From JAMXLO01 sp963794185 (GTDB lineage Bacteria; Pseudomonadota; Alphaproteobacteria; Acetobacterales; Acetobacteraceae): a stretch of DNA of 64,000 nucleotides. The notes under the pieces were generated by a model. It was given only the letters and a program-made list of their open reading frames with translations, was not told where the DNA came from and searched no databases. The stretch lies in assembly GCA_963794185.1 (NCBI GenBank), contig CAWCDM010000003.1, positions 1 to 64,000 on the forward strand, read 5' to 3'. The position numbers and the translations under genes are program-made. Shown piece after piece: positions 22,381 through 33,757 of this stretch (position 1 is its first letter; each line of letters opens with the position of its first letter).

Positions 22381-22638
22381 ATGCCCGACTTCCGCTGTCA
22401 TATGCTGGATGAGCGCGGCGACACTCTTTTTCCGGCCGATCTCACGGTCGATACCCTCGACGCCGCGATACTGCACGCCTTCGACATTCTCCGCGCGAGC
22501 AACGAGCATTCGTCGTCGAGACACGTGTACGCCGTCGAAGTCTGGTCCGGCACGAGCCGGCTGTTCCCTCCCCAAGTGGATGCGAAACGTGCCGCCAGGC
22601 GTCGCATCGATCCGGACCGGGGCGTTCCCGCTCTGTAA
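22381..22638 (+). CDS. DUF6894-like small protein
   Basis: 85 residues from ATG 22381. The pattern FRCHMLDERGDTLFPADL, a helix with DAAILHAFDILRAS, and a final strand VYAVEVWSGTSRLF resembles the short DUF6894 proteins abundant in rhizobia and methylobacteria, whose role is unknown. An upstream in-frame ATG at 22330 would add 17 residues that the family lacks. The 268 bases upstream contain nothing recognised. Confidence 0.55.
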   Translation: MPDFRCHMLDERGDTLFPADLTVDTLDAAILHAFDILRASNEHSSSRHVYAVEVWSGTSRLFPPQVDAKRAARRRIDPDRGVPAL

Positions 22639-22673
22639 CTGAAAATTCACTCGTAAATTCGAAGGAGTTGACG

Positions 22674-22955
22674 ATGCGCGCTCTTGTCCTGGTTATGGTG
22701 ACGGGGACCAGCCTTTTCGGGCTCTCTGGCTGTGTCGACGCGACCACATATCGCGCCAGTGCATACCGCCCTGGTCCGACCACAACAACGACGACGACCG
22801 TGGTGCGCGACGCGAATGGCATGCCGCTTTCGACCGCCGAGGCAGTGCGCGATGGCAACGGCAACCCCGTGAACCCGCCGGGCTCTTACCAGTACGTGCC
22901 AGGGACTTATCAGAGCGGCCCTGGCTATGCGCCACAGGCCTACCCTCGCTACTAG
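22674..22955 (+). CDS. Small lipoprotein
   Basis: 93 residues with a lipoprotein signal peptide: MRALVLVMVTGTSLFGLSGC, where LSGC is the lipobox. The start at 22674 follows a strong ribosome-binding site (GAAGGAG). The mature part has a threonine run and a proline/tyrosine/glycine-rich tail, with short repeats of DxNGxP. No enzymatic domain. It would be anchored to the outer-membrane inner face or the plasma membrane. Function unknown. Confidence 0.75.
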   Translation: MRALVLVMVTGTSLFGLSGCVDATTYRASAYRPGPTTTTTTTVVRDANGMPLSTAEAVRDGNGNPVNPPGSYQYVPGTYQSGPGYAPQAYPRY

Positions 22956-23166
22956 GGCGCGCCGTCATCCCCGGCACGCGACTGTCCAGCGCCGGAGCAT
23001 AAGCAGGGCGCGAAGCTGCTGGCCGGCTGTTAGATGAACGCGTGCACGAGCCTGGCGCGCGGCTGTGGCAATAGTGGATATATTCGAAAGCAGCGACAGC
23101 AACGCCCTGGCCCCCGCTTGCGCGCTTGGGCATTCACACAACTCAACGAGTGCCGGCGTAAACTCC

Positions 23167-23189
23167 CTCTCCGCCCTCGGGGCGGAGAG
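23167..23189. repeat. Palindromic extragenic repeat, copy 1
   Basis: A perfect hairpin, CTCTCCGCCC-TCG-GGGCGGAGAG in form, followed by GCCGGGGTGAGGTGGGGG. A second copy in opposite orientation lies at 23384. Such GC-rich palindromes are common between genes in related genomes and often sit at transcript ends. Confidence 0.7.
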
Positions 23190-23383
23190 TGCCGGGGTGA
23201 GGTGGGGGCTGCTGCCGCTGCGAGGACCTGACCGTCTCAGTACGCCGACTGCACCGCGATGCCATCGATGTGGAGCGGCGTCTCTTGTGCGCCCTGCGGG
23301 CCAACAGCCGGCCCTGGAAGTTCCGCCGCCAGCGCAGTGCTGCGGGTCGTGGTGCGGACGCTGGACGAGGCCCCCACCTGACC

Positions 23384-23407
23384 CTCTCCGCCCCCAGGGG
23401 CGGAGAG
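23384..23407. repeat. Palindromic extragenic repeat, copy 2
   Basis: The hairpin CTCTCCGCCCC-CA-GGGGCGGAGAG, preceded by CCCCCACCTGAC, mirrors copy 1 about 200 bases away in the opposite orientation. It lies just past the stop of the glycosyltransferase and could end its transcript. The rest of the interval 22956-23431 has no gene I recognise. Confidence 0.7.
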
Positions 23408-23431
23408 GGAAATGCGCGGGCGCCAGAACCC

Positions 23432-24484
23432 TCAGGTGACGACGCGCAGCGCGGGCCGCGCCTTCACCGCCAGCCGGTGGTACAAATCCAGATAGTCCTC
23501 GGCCATGCGCCGTGCGGTGAACCGCCGCTCGAAGCGTTGGCGGATGAGCGAACGCGACAGACGCCCGAGCTTGCCGACAGCCGCAACCGCCATCGCCTCG
23601 TCCTCGACGATGAAGCCGGTGACGCCATGTTCGATGATCTCGGGCACCGATCCCCGATTGAATGCAATCACCGGCGTGCCGCAGGCCATCGCCTCGATCA
23701 TCACCAGGCCGAACGGCTCGGGCCAGTCGATCGGCACCAGCAGTCCGATGGCGCCGCTGAGGAATTCCGGCTTCTCGGCATCGTTGATCTCGCCGATCAG
23801 CTCGACGTTGGTTCCATCGATCATCGGGCGGATCGTGTTGCGGAAATACGCCTCGTCCACCTTGTCCACCTTGGCCGCAATCTTCAGCGGAATTCCGGCC
23901 TGACGCGCGATATGGATGGCGCGGTCGGGCCGCTTCTCGGGACAGATCCGTCCGAGGAAGGCCAGATACCGCGGCGTGACCTGCCGCGGCGTCAGCAGGT
24001 CCACCGGCAGGCCGTGATGCACCGTCTCGATGAAGTTCGCCCCCGGCAGGGGAATGCGCTGCGCATCCGAGATCGAGACCAGCGGAACATTGGGAAAAGT
24101 GTCGAAGACCGGCGCCAGCTCGGGTAAGTCGAGCCGCCCGTGCAACGTGGTCAGGAACGGCGTGGCCTGACGCCCGAACAGCGAGAACGGCCAGTAGTCG
24201 AGATGAAAGTGGAGCACGTCGAACTCCGCGGCCCGAAGGCAGACCTGTTCCATCATCAGCATGTGGGGCGCCATGGCATCGCGGATCGAGGGATCGAAGC
24301 GCAAGGCGCATGGCCATGCCGCGACCAGATCGGCTGCGGTCTCAGAATCGCCGCTGGCGAACAGGGTCACGTCGTGGCCCATGGCCACGAGTTCCTCGGT
24401 GAGAAACGAGACAACCCGCTCGGTCCCACCATAAAGACGCGGCGGTACGGACTCTGTCAGGGGTGCGATCTGGGCAACTCGCAT
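23432..24484 (-). CDS. Glycosyltransferase family 4 protein
   Basis: 350 residues from ATG 24484 (MRVAQIAPLTESVPP). GT-B fold signs: the N-terminal glycine loop YGGTERVVSFLTEELV, the middle LHGRLD, a donor-site strand FLGRICPEKRPDRAI, and the EPFGLVMIEAMACGTP motif with the two glutamates (E-x7-E) that bind the sugar nucleotide. Close to bacterial GT4 enzymes annotated as glycogen or capsule glycosyltransferases. It is divergent from otsA with about 270 bases between starts, so both could share control. Acceptor unknown. Confidence 0.88.
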   Translation of the reverse strand: MRVAQIAPLTESVPPRLYGGTERVVSFLTEELVAMGHDVTLFASGDSETAADLVAAWPCALRFDPSIRDAMAPHMLMMEQVCLRAAEFDVLHFHLDYWPFSLFGRQATPFLTTLHGRLDLPELAPVFDTFPNVPLVSISDAQRIPLPGANFIETVHHGLPVDLLTPRQVTPRYLAFLGRICPEKRPDRAIHIARQAGIPLKIAAKVDKVDEAYFRNTIRPMIDGTNVELIGEINDAEKPEFLSGAIGLLVPIDWPEPFGLVMIEAMACGTPVIAFNRGSVPEIIEHGVTGFIVEDEAMAVAAVGKLGRLSRSLIRQRFERRFTARRMAEDYLDLYHRLAVKARPALRVVT

Positions 24485-24758
24485 GTTCGTGAAAGCCTCC
24501 GGTGTTCGAAATACAGTTGGTCGGTATCGACTGACCACACACCTGAGATCGGGTTTTTTTGGGGCGGGAGGTGCCGCAATCTGCGCCATTTCGGGCCAAA
24601 CGGGTCGCATCACGGCGATGTTACACGGCTGCGGCAATCTGCGCAGTATTGTTGCGCGTTAACTTTAGGCGGCGCCCTGGCCGAGCTCGACCCCGAGCGC
24701 GGTTCCGACCTATGCAGCTTGCGTGCGGCATTTTCGCGCTCGCACGTGAGGAGGGAAT

Positions 24759-26165
24759 GTGCCGCGGCTGGTGATCGTGTCCAACCGAGTGCCTCTGCCG
24801 TCCGAACGGGGACCCCAGGCGGGCGGCCTGACGGTGGCGTTGGCCGATGCCTTGCGGCCGGGCTCGCTATGGTTCGGCTGGAGCGGCAGGCGCTCAGGCC
24901 AGACGACCATCGAGCCTCGTCTGCAGCGTGCCGACGGCATCACATATGCGACGATCGATTTCTCCGAGGCGGACTACCGCGCCTTTTACGTCGGCTTCGC
25001 CAACGGCGCATTGTGGCCGCTGCTGCATTTCCGCCTAGGCCTGGTGAACTTCAGGCGCGAGGACTACGAAGGCTATCGCAGTGTGAACCGGCAATTCGCC
25101 GAATCACTGGCGCCTCTGCTGCATAGCGACGACCTGATCTGGGTGCACGACTACCACCTGTTCCCGCTGGCCGAGGAACTGCGCCGGCTCGGCGTGCGCA
25201 ACCGCATCGGCTTCTTCCTGCACACGCCGTTCGTGCCGCCAGCGCTGCTGCACGCGCTGCCGCGCTCGGCGGAGCTGGTGCGAGCGATGTGCTGCTTTGA
25301 CGTCGTCGGATTCCACACGCACATCTACCGGCAGGCCTTTCTGGAGTGTGTGCGGGAAATCCTTGGCATCCACACCGGGGGCGACGGCAGTTTTACCCAT
25401 GCAGGCCAGCGCGTCCGGGCGGTCGTCGATCCGATCGGCATCGATGCGGAGGGATTTGCCACGGCCGCAGTGCAGGCCGAACACAGTGCGGAGGCCGTGC
25501 GGCTGCGCGAAAGCCTCGGCGGCCGGGCGCTCGCCATCGGCGTCGACCGGCTCGACTATTCGAAGGGGCTGGTCAACCGCTTCGACGCCTTTGCCAGGCT
25601 GCTCGGCAAATACCCCCAGCATCGGCGTCAGGTCAGCTTCCTGCAGATCGCCGTGCGGTCGCGCGAGGATTCGGGCGCCTACCAGCGGCTGCGGCGCGAG
25701 CTCGACCAGCTTGTCGGCGACACCAACGGACGCTTCTCGGAATTCGACTGGGTGCCGTTGCGCTACATGACACGCGCGGTTCGCCGGCAGACGCTGGCCG
25801 GGTTCTACCGTATCGCCAGGCTGGCGCTGGTGACGCCGTTGCGCGACGGCATGAACCTGGTCGCCAAGGAGTTCGTTGCTGCGCAGGACCCTCGCGATCC
25901 CGGCGTGCTGATCCTTTCACGCTTCGCCGGCGCCGCGGAGGACTTGACCGAAGCACTCATCGTCAATCCGTTCGATGCGGAAGAGATCGCGGATGCGGCG
26001 CATGAGGGATTGTCCATGTCGCTCGAAGAGCGACTGCGCCGATATCTGGCGTTGCGCGAACGCGTCTGGGACACCACAGCGAGCAAGTACTGCGCGACGT
26101 TCCTGTCGCATCTGGAGCAGGAGCACGTTCCCGCGCCACGCCGGGTTCTCCAGGCGGCGTCCTGA
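24759..26165 (+). CDS. otsA: Alpha,alpha-trehalose-6-phosphate synthase
   Basis: 468 residues, typical length for OtsA (GT20). It starts with GTG at 24759 after GAGGAGGG. Conserved blocks: LVIVSNRVPLP with GGLTVAL, WVHDYHLFPLAEELR, GFFLHTPFVPP, GVDRLDYSKGL, TPLRDGMNLVAKEFVAAQ. It makes trehalose 6-phosphate from UDP-glucose and glucose 6-phosphate for osmoprotection. No otsB phosphatase is visible beside it; the divergent neighbour is a GT4 glycosyltransferase. Confidence 0.96.
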   Translation: MPRLVIVSNRVPLPSERGPQAGGLTVALADALRPGSLWFGWSGRRSGQTTIEPRLQRADGITYATIDFSEADYRAFYVGFANGALWPLLHFRLGLVNFRREDYEGYRSVNRQFAESLAPLLHSDDLIWVHDYHLFPLAEELRRLGVRNRIGFFLHTPFVPPALLHALPRSAELVRAMCCFDVVGFHTHIYRQAFLECVREILGIHTGGDGSFTHAGQRVRAVVDPIGIDAEGFATAAVQAEHSAEAVRLRESLGGRALAIGVDRLDYSKGLVNRFDAFARLLGKYPQHRRQVSFLQIAVRSREDSGAYQRLRRELDQLVGDTNGRFSEFDWVPLRYMTRAVRRQTLAGFYRIARLALVTPLRDGMNLVAKEFVAAQDPRDPGVLILSRFAGAAEDLTEALIVNPFDAEEIADAAHEGLSMSLEERLRRYLALRERVWDTTASKYCATFLSHLEQEHVPAPRRVLQAAS

Positions 26166-26336
26166 CGAGCTATCGATAGCCCCCCGTACACCTCCAATGT
26201 GGTAGCGGCGTCTGCCGTCCACGCTTGGTCAGGCAAACCGATTTCCGGGCGCCGCACCCATTGCCGACCGCCTGGCCATGCCCCGCCACGGCCACGGTCG
26301 ACGCAGCACCTAACGATGATGGGGCCGACCAGACTG

Positions 26337-26511
26337 TCAGATCACCAGCCACGCGGTGACACCCACAACCCCCCAGAACAGACCGGACACCAAACCACCG
26401 AGGACAAATCCGGCTGACGTACGCAGCCGCGGGATCTCGCCATGCTTGATCTCGGGCTCGCTCGTGCGCCCCCCCGACGAGGCACAAGTGTGCACCAAAC
26501 GTATCATCCAT
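26337..26511 (-). pseudogene. Possible small membrane protein, one +1 frameshift
   Basis: The C-terminal reading is a hydrophobic helix (AGFVLGGLVSGLFWGVVGV) preceded by a polar segment EPEIKHGEIPRL. The start ATG at 26511 is in another frame (MDDTFGAHLCLVGG); the two join if one base is removed from a run of seven G (seven C on the plus strand). About 57 residues when joined. No family recognised. Evidence is the abrupt frame change at a long homopolymer. Confidence 0.35.
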
Positions 26512-26860
26512 GCCCTCCCAGGAACGGCCCAAAGTAACAAGCGGCTGAGTCGCGAGCAAGCACTCGTGACCGGTCGCAGGAGAAGCCTCGGTCCCAGGCG
26601 GCTTATCGGTGGCGATGCCGATCCAATGACATTGACTTTCCGTAATCGAACCGCTCCCCGCATCTTGCTGGTGATGAATGATATTTCCCTTTATAACCAA
26701 TATCTTGTCAGATCGTCCGCGGCCGAACCTTCGAAACGTTAGCGATCTGAATTGACAAAATACAGAATCTCAATTTCAATCCTTGCAATCACGTGATCGT
26801 GAAGTAATACTCACGGTTAAGTGAACTTCCGCCCCGCACATAGGAAACTGGATTTCTCCG

Positions 26861-27164
26861 ATGGAAATGGTTGCGCACCACGCCCACCCCCCCGACAGGT
26901 CTTTCGTTCGACATCTCCGACCTCATTCTCCTGCAAGGCTGGGCGGAATTCCACGACGTCCGGATGGCCGTCGAGCTGGACCATTGGGTGGAGGGCGAGG
27001 AATATGAGGAAGTCGTTGCGCTCTATTCCAAGGACCGGCTGCTCAGACGCTGGATCCTCTGGCGCTCCGCCAGCGAAGTCGTTGTGCAGCCGCTGCTCGG
27101 TCGCAGCAGCCGATTCGCTTCGGTCGCCGATGCTCTGGAGAGCCTGATCGCCGCCCGTCCCTAG
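26861..27164 (+). pseudogene. Unknown small protein, possible +1 frameshift at start
   Basis: The main frame reads SFDISDLILLQGWAEFHDV, then MAVELDHWVEGEEYEEVV and a closing helix, a compact acidic protein of about 100 residues. Its only start in frame is TTG at 26871, but an ATG at 26861 in the neighbouring frame joins it if a run of seven C is shortened by one. The upstream interval (26512-26860) is AT-rich for this genome and carries a TTGACA at 26754 and the palindrome ATCACGTGAT, so it may hold the promoter. Function unknown. Confidence 0.5.
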
Positions 27165-27191
27165 TTGTCCCGCCCCGGAGTTCCAGCCTGT

Positions 27192-28421
27192 TCAGCTCCG
27201 GTACGACCCGTTGATGTCGATGTAGCCATGCGTCAGATCGCAGGTCCACACCGTGGACTTGCCACGGCCCAGGCCAAGATCGATGGCGATTGCCACCTGG
27301 CTTCCCTTCATGTGCGCCACCACCGGCGCCTCGTCGTAGCCGGCTACCACACCGCCGTCGCGGGCCATCCACACGCCGCCCACGCCGATCGACAGCTTGT
27401 CGCGGTCGGCCGGTTCGCCTGCCTTGCCCACCGCCATGACAATGCGCCCCCAATTCGCGTCCTCACCGGCAATCGCGGTCTTCACCAGCGGTGAGTTCGC
27501 CACCGCCAGCCCGACCCGCTTCGCCGAGCGCGCCGTCACTGCGCCGGTGATGTCGATCCGCACCAGCTTCTGCGCCCCCTCCCCGTCGCGCACCACCTGC
27601 AGCGCCAGATCGAGCAGCACATCGTCGAGCGCGCGTGCGAAGTCGCCGAGAATGCGCCCGCCTTCCGGTGGGATCCGCGGGTGCTTCGCCTGGCCGGTGG
27701 CGAACAGCAGCACGGTGTCCGAGGTGGATGTGTCGGAATCCACCGTCGTGCAGTTGAAGCTGGCGTCCACGCCCTTCTTCAGCAGGACCTGAAGCGCACC
27801 GGCCGGTATCCTGGCGTCGGTCGCGACGTAGCAGAGCATGGTCGCCATGTCGGGCGCGATCATGCCGCTGCCCTTGGCGATACCCGAGATGCGCACTTCC
27901 GTCTCGCCGATCCTGGCGGTCCGCGTTGCCGCCTTGGGGAACGTGTCGGTCGTCATGATGCCGCGCGCGGCCTCGGGCCAGACATCGTCGCGCAGCCCGG
28001 CATGCAGGGCCGGCAGCGCCTCGATCAGCTTCTGATACGGCAGCAGCTCGCCGATCACCCCGGTGGACGCGATGAACACCTGCTTCGCGGGACAGCCGAC
28101 CAGGCTTGCCGCCGCCGCCGCCGTGGCGGCGCAGGCGTCACGACCGGGCTTTCCGGTGAAAACGTTGGCATTGCCGGCATTCACCACGACGGCCCGCGCC
28201 TTGCCGCCCTTCAGCGCCGCGCGGCACCAGTCGACCGGCGCGCCAGGACATTTGTTGGACGTGAAGACACCCGCCACCGCGGTGCCCGGTGCAAGCTCGA
28301 TCATGACGACATCGTCGCGGCCCTGATAGCGCAGCCCCGCCGCCACGGCGCCCAGGCGGACGCCAGGAACCGGCGGCAATTCCACCAGCGGAACGGCAAG
28401 CGGCGAGACGGACGGAGACAT
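27192..28421 (-). CDS. argJ: Bifunctional ornithine acetyltransferase / N-acetylglutamate synthase
   Basis: 409 residues. ArgJ is made as one chain that cuts itself; the cleavage site is in KGSGMIAPDMATML, with Thr194 as the new N-terminal nucleophile of the beta chain. Also visible: VFTSNKCPGAPV, VVVNAGNANVFTG and STGVIGELLP in the alpha chain, and CTTVDSDTSTSDT in the beta chain. It transfers acetyl from N-acetylornithine to glutamate in arginine synthesis. It follows the PPIase by 32 bases and is probably in the same transcript. Confidence 0.97.
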   Translation of the reverse strand: MSPSVSPLAVPLVELPPVPGVRLGAVAAGLRYQGRDDVVMIELAPGTAVAGVFTSNKCPGAPVDWCRAALKGGKARAVVVNAGNANVFTGKPGRDACAATAAAAASLVGCPAKQVFIASTGVIGELLPYQKLIEALPALHAGLRDDVWPEAARGIMTTDTFPKAATRTARIGETEVRISGIAKGSGMIAPDMATMLCYVATDARIPAGALQVLLKKGVDASFNCTTVDSDTSTSDTVLLFATGQAKHPRIPPEGGRILGDFARALDDVLLDLALQVVRDGEGAQKLVRIDITGAVTARSAKRVGLAVANSPLVKTAIAGEDANWGRIVMAVGKAGEPADRDKLSIGVGGVWMARDGGVVAGYDEAPVVAHMKGSQVAIAIDLGLGRGKSTVWTCDLTHGYIDINGSYRS

Positions 28422-28453
28422 GGGTTCCTTCCTCGGTCGGCCCGGACGTTGGG

Positions 28454-29347
28454 CTACTTGGCGGGCGGCGGTTCGGCCTGGTCCGTTGCGCGCACCGGCG
28501 AACCGTCCATGTTGAACTTCTCCACCACAACTTGCGCGCGCGCCTTGGCCACAGCCTTCTGCACGCCCTCCTGGATCATCTTCTGGCGCAGTTCGTCGCG
28601 CGCCTTGTCGAAGCTGGGCGGCGGGGCCGGACGACGCTCGACCACGAGGATGACATGCCAGCCGAACTGGCTGTGCACCGGCGTCTCCGAAACCTGGCCC
28701 GGTTTCATGGCAAAGGCGGCGTCGGCGAACTCCGGAACCATCTCGTCCTTCTTGAAGAAGCCCAGATCGCCGCCCTGCTGCGCGGCGCTTGGGTCCTTGC
28801 TGTACTGCTTGGCGAGTGCGGCGAAGTCCGCTCCGCCCTTAAGATCGGCGATGATTTTCTTTGCATCGTTCTCGCTGTCGACCAGGATGTGCTTCGCGTG
28901 CACCTCCTCTGCCCCGGGCTTGCCGGCGATCTCCTGGTCGTAGCGGGCGCGCAGCGCCGCATCGGTGATGCTGGGCCCGACGTCCTTGCTCAGCACGGCC
29001 GTCTGCAGCGCCCGGTCCTCCGCGGCGGTGACCTGGCGCTGTACCGCCGGATCCTTGTCGAGCCCGGTCTTGTGCGCCTCGGACACCAGGGCGCGCGCGT
29101 CGATCATCTGATCGAGCAGCATCGGATACAGCGCCTGGGGCGGCAGGCTGCGCATATTCTCGGGCAGCGTCTGCGCCGCATCCTTCAGGTCGCTCAGATG
29201 GATCGGCTTGCCGTCCACCGTGGCAACGACCGGGTCGTCCGTCGCCTGGGGCGGCGTTCCTTGTGCCAGGGCGCCCATGCAGGTGAGCAGGCCGACACAA
29301 AGTGCGACGGCACCCAGTCGATGGATGGCGGCAATGGAGAACGGCAT
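28454..29347 (-). CDS. Periplasmic parvulin-type peptidyl-prolyl isomerase
   Basis: 297 residues with a signal peptide ending near residue 29 (GALAQ). A SurA/PrsA-like N-terminal region (VDGKPIHLSDLKDAAQTLPE) precedes one rotamase domain: VHAKHILVDSENDAKKII, QYSKDPSAAQQGGDLGFF, PVHSQFGWHVILV, the classical parvulin core. It would help fold exported proteins. It starts 185 bases from secA on the other strand, so exporter and folding factor share one intergenic region. Confidence 0.9.
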   Translation of the reverse strand: MPFSIAAIHRLGAVALCVGLLTCMGALAQGTPPQATDDPVVATVDGKPIHLSDLKDAAQTLPENMRSLPPQALYPMLLDQMIDARALVSEAHKTGLDKDPAVQRQVTAAEDRALQTAVLSKDVGPSITDAALRARYDQEIAGKPGAEEVHAKHILVDSENDAKKIIADLKGGADFAALAKQYSKDPSAAQQGGDLGFFKKDEMVPEFADAAFAMKPGQVSETPVHSQFGWHVILVVERRPAPPPSFDKARDELRQKMIQEGVQKAVAKARAQVVVEKFNMDGSPVRATDQAEPPPAK

Positions 29348-29532
29348 CGAAACTCCTGTTCAGGCAGGCCGCGGATGTATGGCCTTGCCACTCCGGCCCG
29401 GCAAGGACGCCTGACCGCTGTGACATCGCAGCGTCGTTGACCCGGGCGGGCACGGGTCCTATCTCAACCTTGCCCCGGCGTCGATCCGGGGCCTGCCCGC
29501 CCGGCCCGGCGCCGGTCATCCGAGAAGGTCCC

Positions 29533-32271
<2,739 letters not shown>

Positions 32272-32385
32272 TCCGGAATAGGGGGGTCACTGAAACAGCT
32301 GCATTCGTTTTCAGATGTTGAATGAGCAGAATAACCCAGTAATGCCAACGGCCCTTGAGAGTGGCCCACCAGTCGCCACGTCGTT

Positions 32386-32507
32386 GTCATGGTCGGGCCA
32401 CGAATTGGGCCAAAGGCCTGTCCGAGGACAGGCTCCGGCCGACCATCCACGTCTTTCCTCGCTGCGATCAGCAAAGTCGTGGATGGCGGGCCTGCGCTCG
32501 CCATGAC
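32386..32507. repeat. Composite palindromic repeat with GTCATGG ends
   Basis: The left end GTCATGGTCGGGC mirrors the right end GCGCTCGCCATGAC, and an inner pair GGCCGACCATCCACG / CGTGGATGGCGGGCC is also inverted. The ends resemble those at 37585, 37683 and 46314. No coding frame spans it. It occupies most of the 358-base gap between secA and the amidase gene. Confidence 0.6.
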
Positions 32508-32629
32508 GGAAAGGACCAAGCCGGAGAGTCAATCTTATCGGCGGTGGGTATAATTCGGCGTTCCTTGTTCGACACCCGCATTCGCGGCAGCATTGGTATG
32601 GTTACGTCCCACCCTGACGGAGCACCGCC

Positions 32630-33739
32630 ATGCACGCAATTCGCATCGACCGAGACAAGCGGCTCGCCCACGAACCGGGCTGCGGCCACAACCGCTACCA
32701 CCCGGACATTGCGCCGGTGGTGGAGATCAACGAGGGCGAGGAAATCGCGCTGGAAACGCGCGACGCGCTCGACGGCCAGATCACACCGGTCACCACCGTC
32801 GCCGACTTCGCCGCGCTCAATTCCGGTGCGGTGCATCCGCTCACCGGCCCGGTGTTCGTCAAGGGCGCGCAGCCCGGCGACATCCTGGAAATCGAGTTCA
32901 CCGACATCATCGCCCAGCCGACCGCCTTCAGCGCGATCATGCCCGGGCTCGGCTTCCTGCGCGACGTGATGACCGAGCCCTTCCTGGTGCACTGGCAGAT
33001 CAGCGACGGCTGGGCCATCTCGGCGCAGATTCCCGGCGTGCGCATTCCTGGCGCACCATTCATGGGAGTTTCGGCGGTCGCGCCCACCGTGGAACAACTC
33101 ACCGCATGGACGGCGCGCGAGCAGCGCGTGATCGATGCCGGCGGCTTCGCGCTGCCGCCCGATCCAGCCGGCGCGGTGCCAGCCGGCCCGTGTGGCCTGA
33201 CCGGCCTGCGCACCCTGCCGCCGCGCGAGAACGGCGGCAATTTCGACGTCAAGCAGCTCACCAAAGGCGCAAAGCTCTATCTCCCGGTGTTCCAGGAAGG
33301 CGCGCTGTTCTCCACCGGTGACGGCCACTTTGCGCAGGGTGACGGCGAGGTCTGCGTCACGGCCGTCGAGATGGGCGCCACCGCCGTGGTGCGGTTCAAG
33401 GTCCACAAGGGTCTCGCCACGCGACGCAAGTTCACCGCACCGGTGTTCTCACGCACGACCTATTTCACCGATCCGCGCTACGCCGCGCCCGAACGCTTTC
33501 TCGGCGTCATGGGGATGCCGATCAACGCGACCGGCGAGATCGAGGCGGAGAACCTCACGCTCGCCTGTCGCAACGCGGTGCTCAACATGATGGAGCTGCT
33601 GCAGGAGCGCGGCTTCACCCGCCAGCAGGCGTATGTGATCTGCAGCGTCACCGTCGATCTGCGCATCTCGAACGTCGTCGACGTGCCGAACTATGTGGTT
33701 TCGGCGCTGCTGCCGGAGGCGATCTTCGACGGCGACTAA
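32630..33739 (+). CDS. Acetamidase/formamidase family protein
   Basis: 369 residues of the FmdA/AmdA family: HPLTGPVFVKGAQPGDILEIE, PGVRIPGAPFMGV, RENGGNFDVKQLTKGAKLYLP, then EGALFSTGDGHFAQGDGEV, the conserved metal-site region. The family hydrolyses short amides such as formamide to acid and ammonia. It is 18 bases upstream of cydA on the same strand and likely cotranscribed, although no functional link is known. Substrate not provable from sequence. Confidence 0.88.
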   Translation: MHAIRIDRDKRLAHEPGCGHNRYHPDIAPVVEINEGEEIALETRDALDGQITPVTTVADFAALNSGAVHPLTGPVFVKGAQPGDILEIEFTDIIAQPTAFSAIMPGLGFLRDVMTEPFLVHWQISDGWAISAQIPGVRIPGAPFMGVSAVAPTVEQLTAWTAREQRVIDAGGFALPPDPAGAVPAGPCGLTGLRTLPPRENGGNFDVKQLTKGAKLYLPVFQEGALFSTGDGHFAQGDGEVCVTAVEMGATAVVRFKVHKGLATRRKFTAPVFSRTTYFTDPRYAAPERFLGVMGMPINATGEIEAENLTLACRNAVLNMMELLQERGFTRQQAYVICSVTVDLRISNVVDVPNYVVSALLPEAIFDGD

Positions 33740-33757
33740 CCTCGATCAGGGCGCGCC

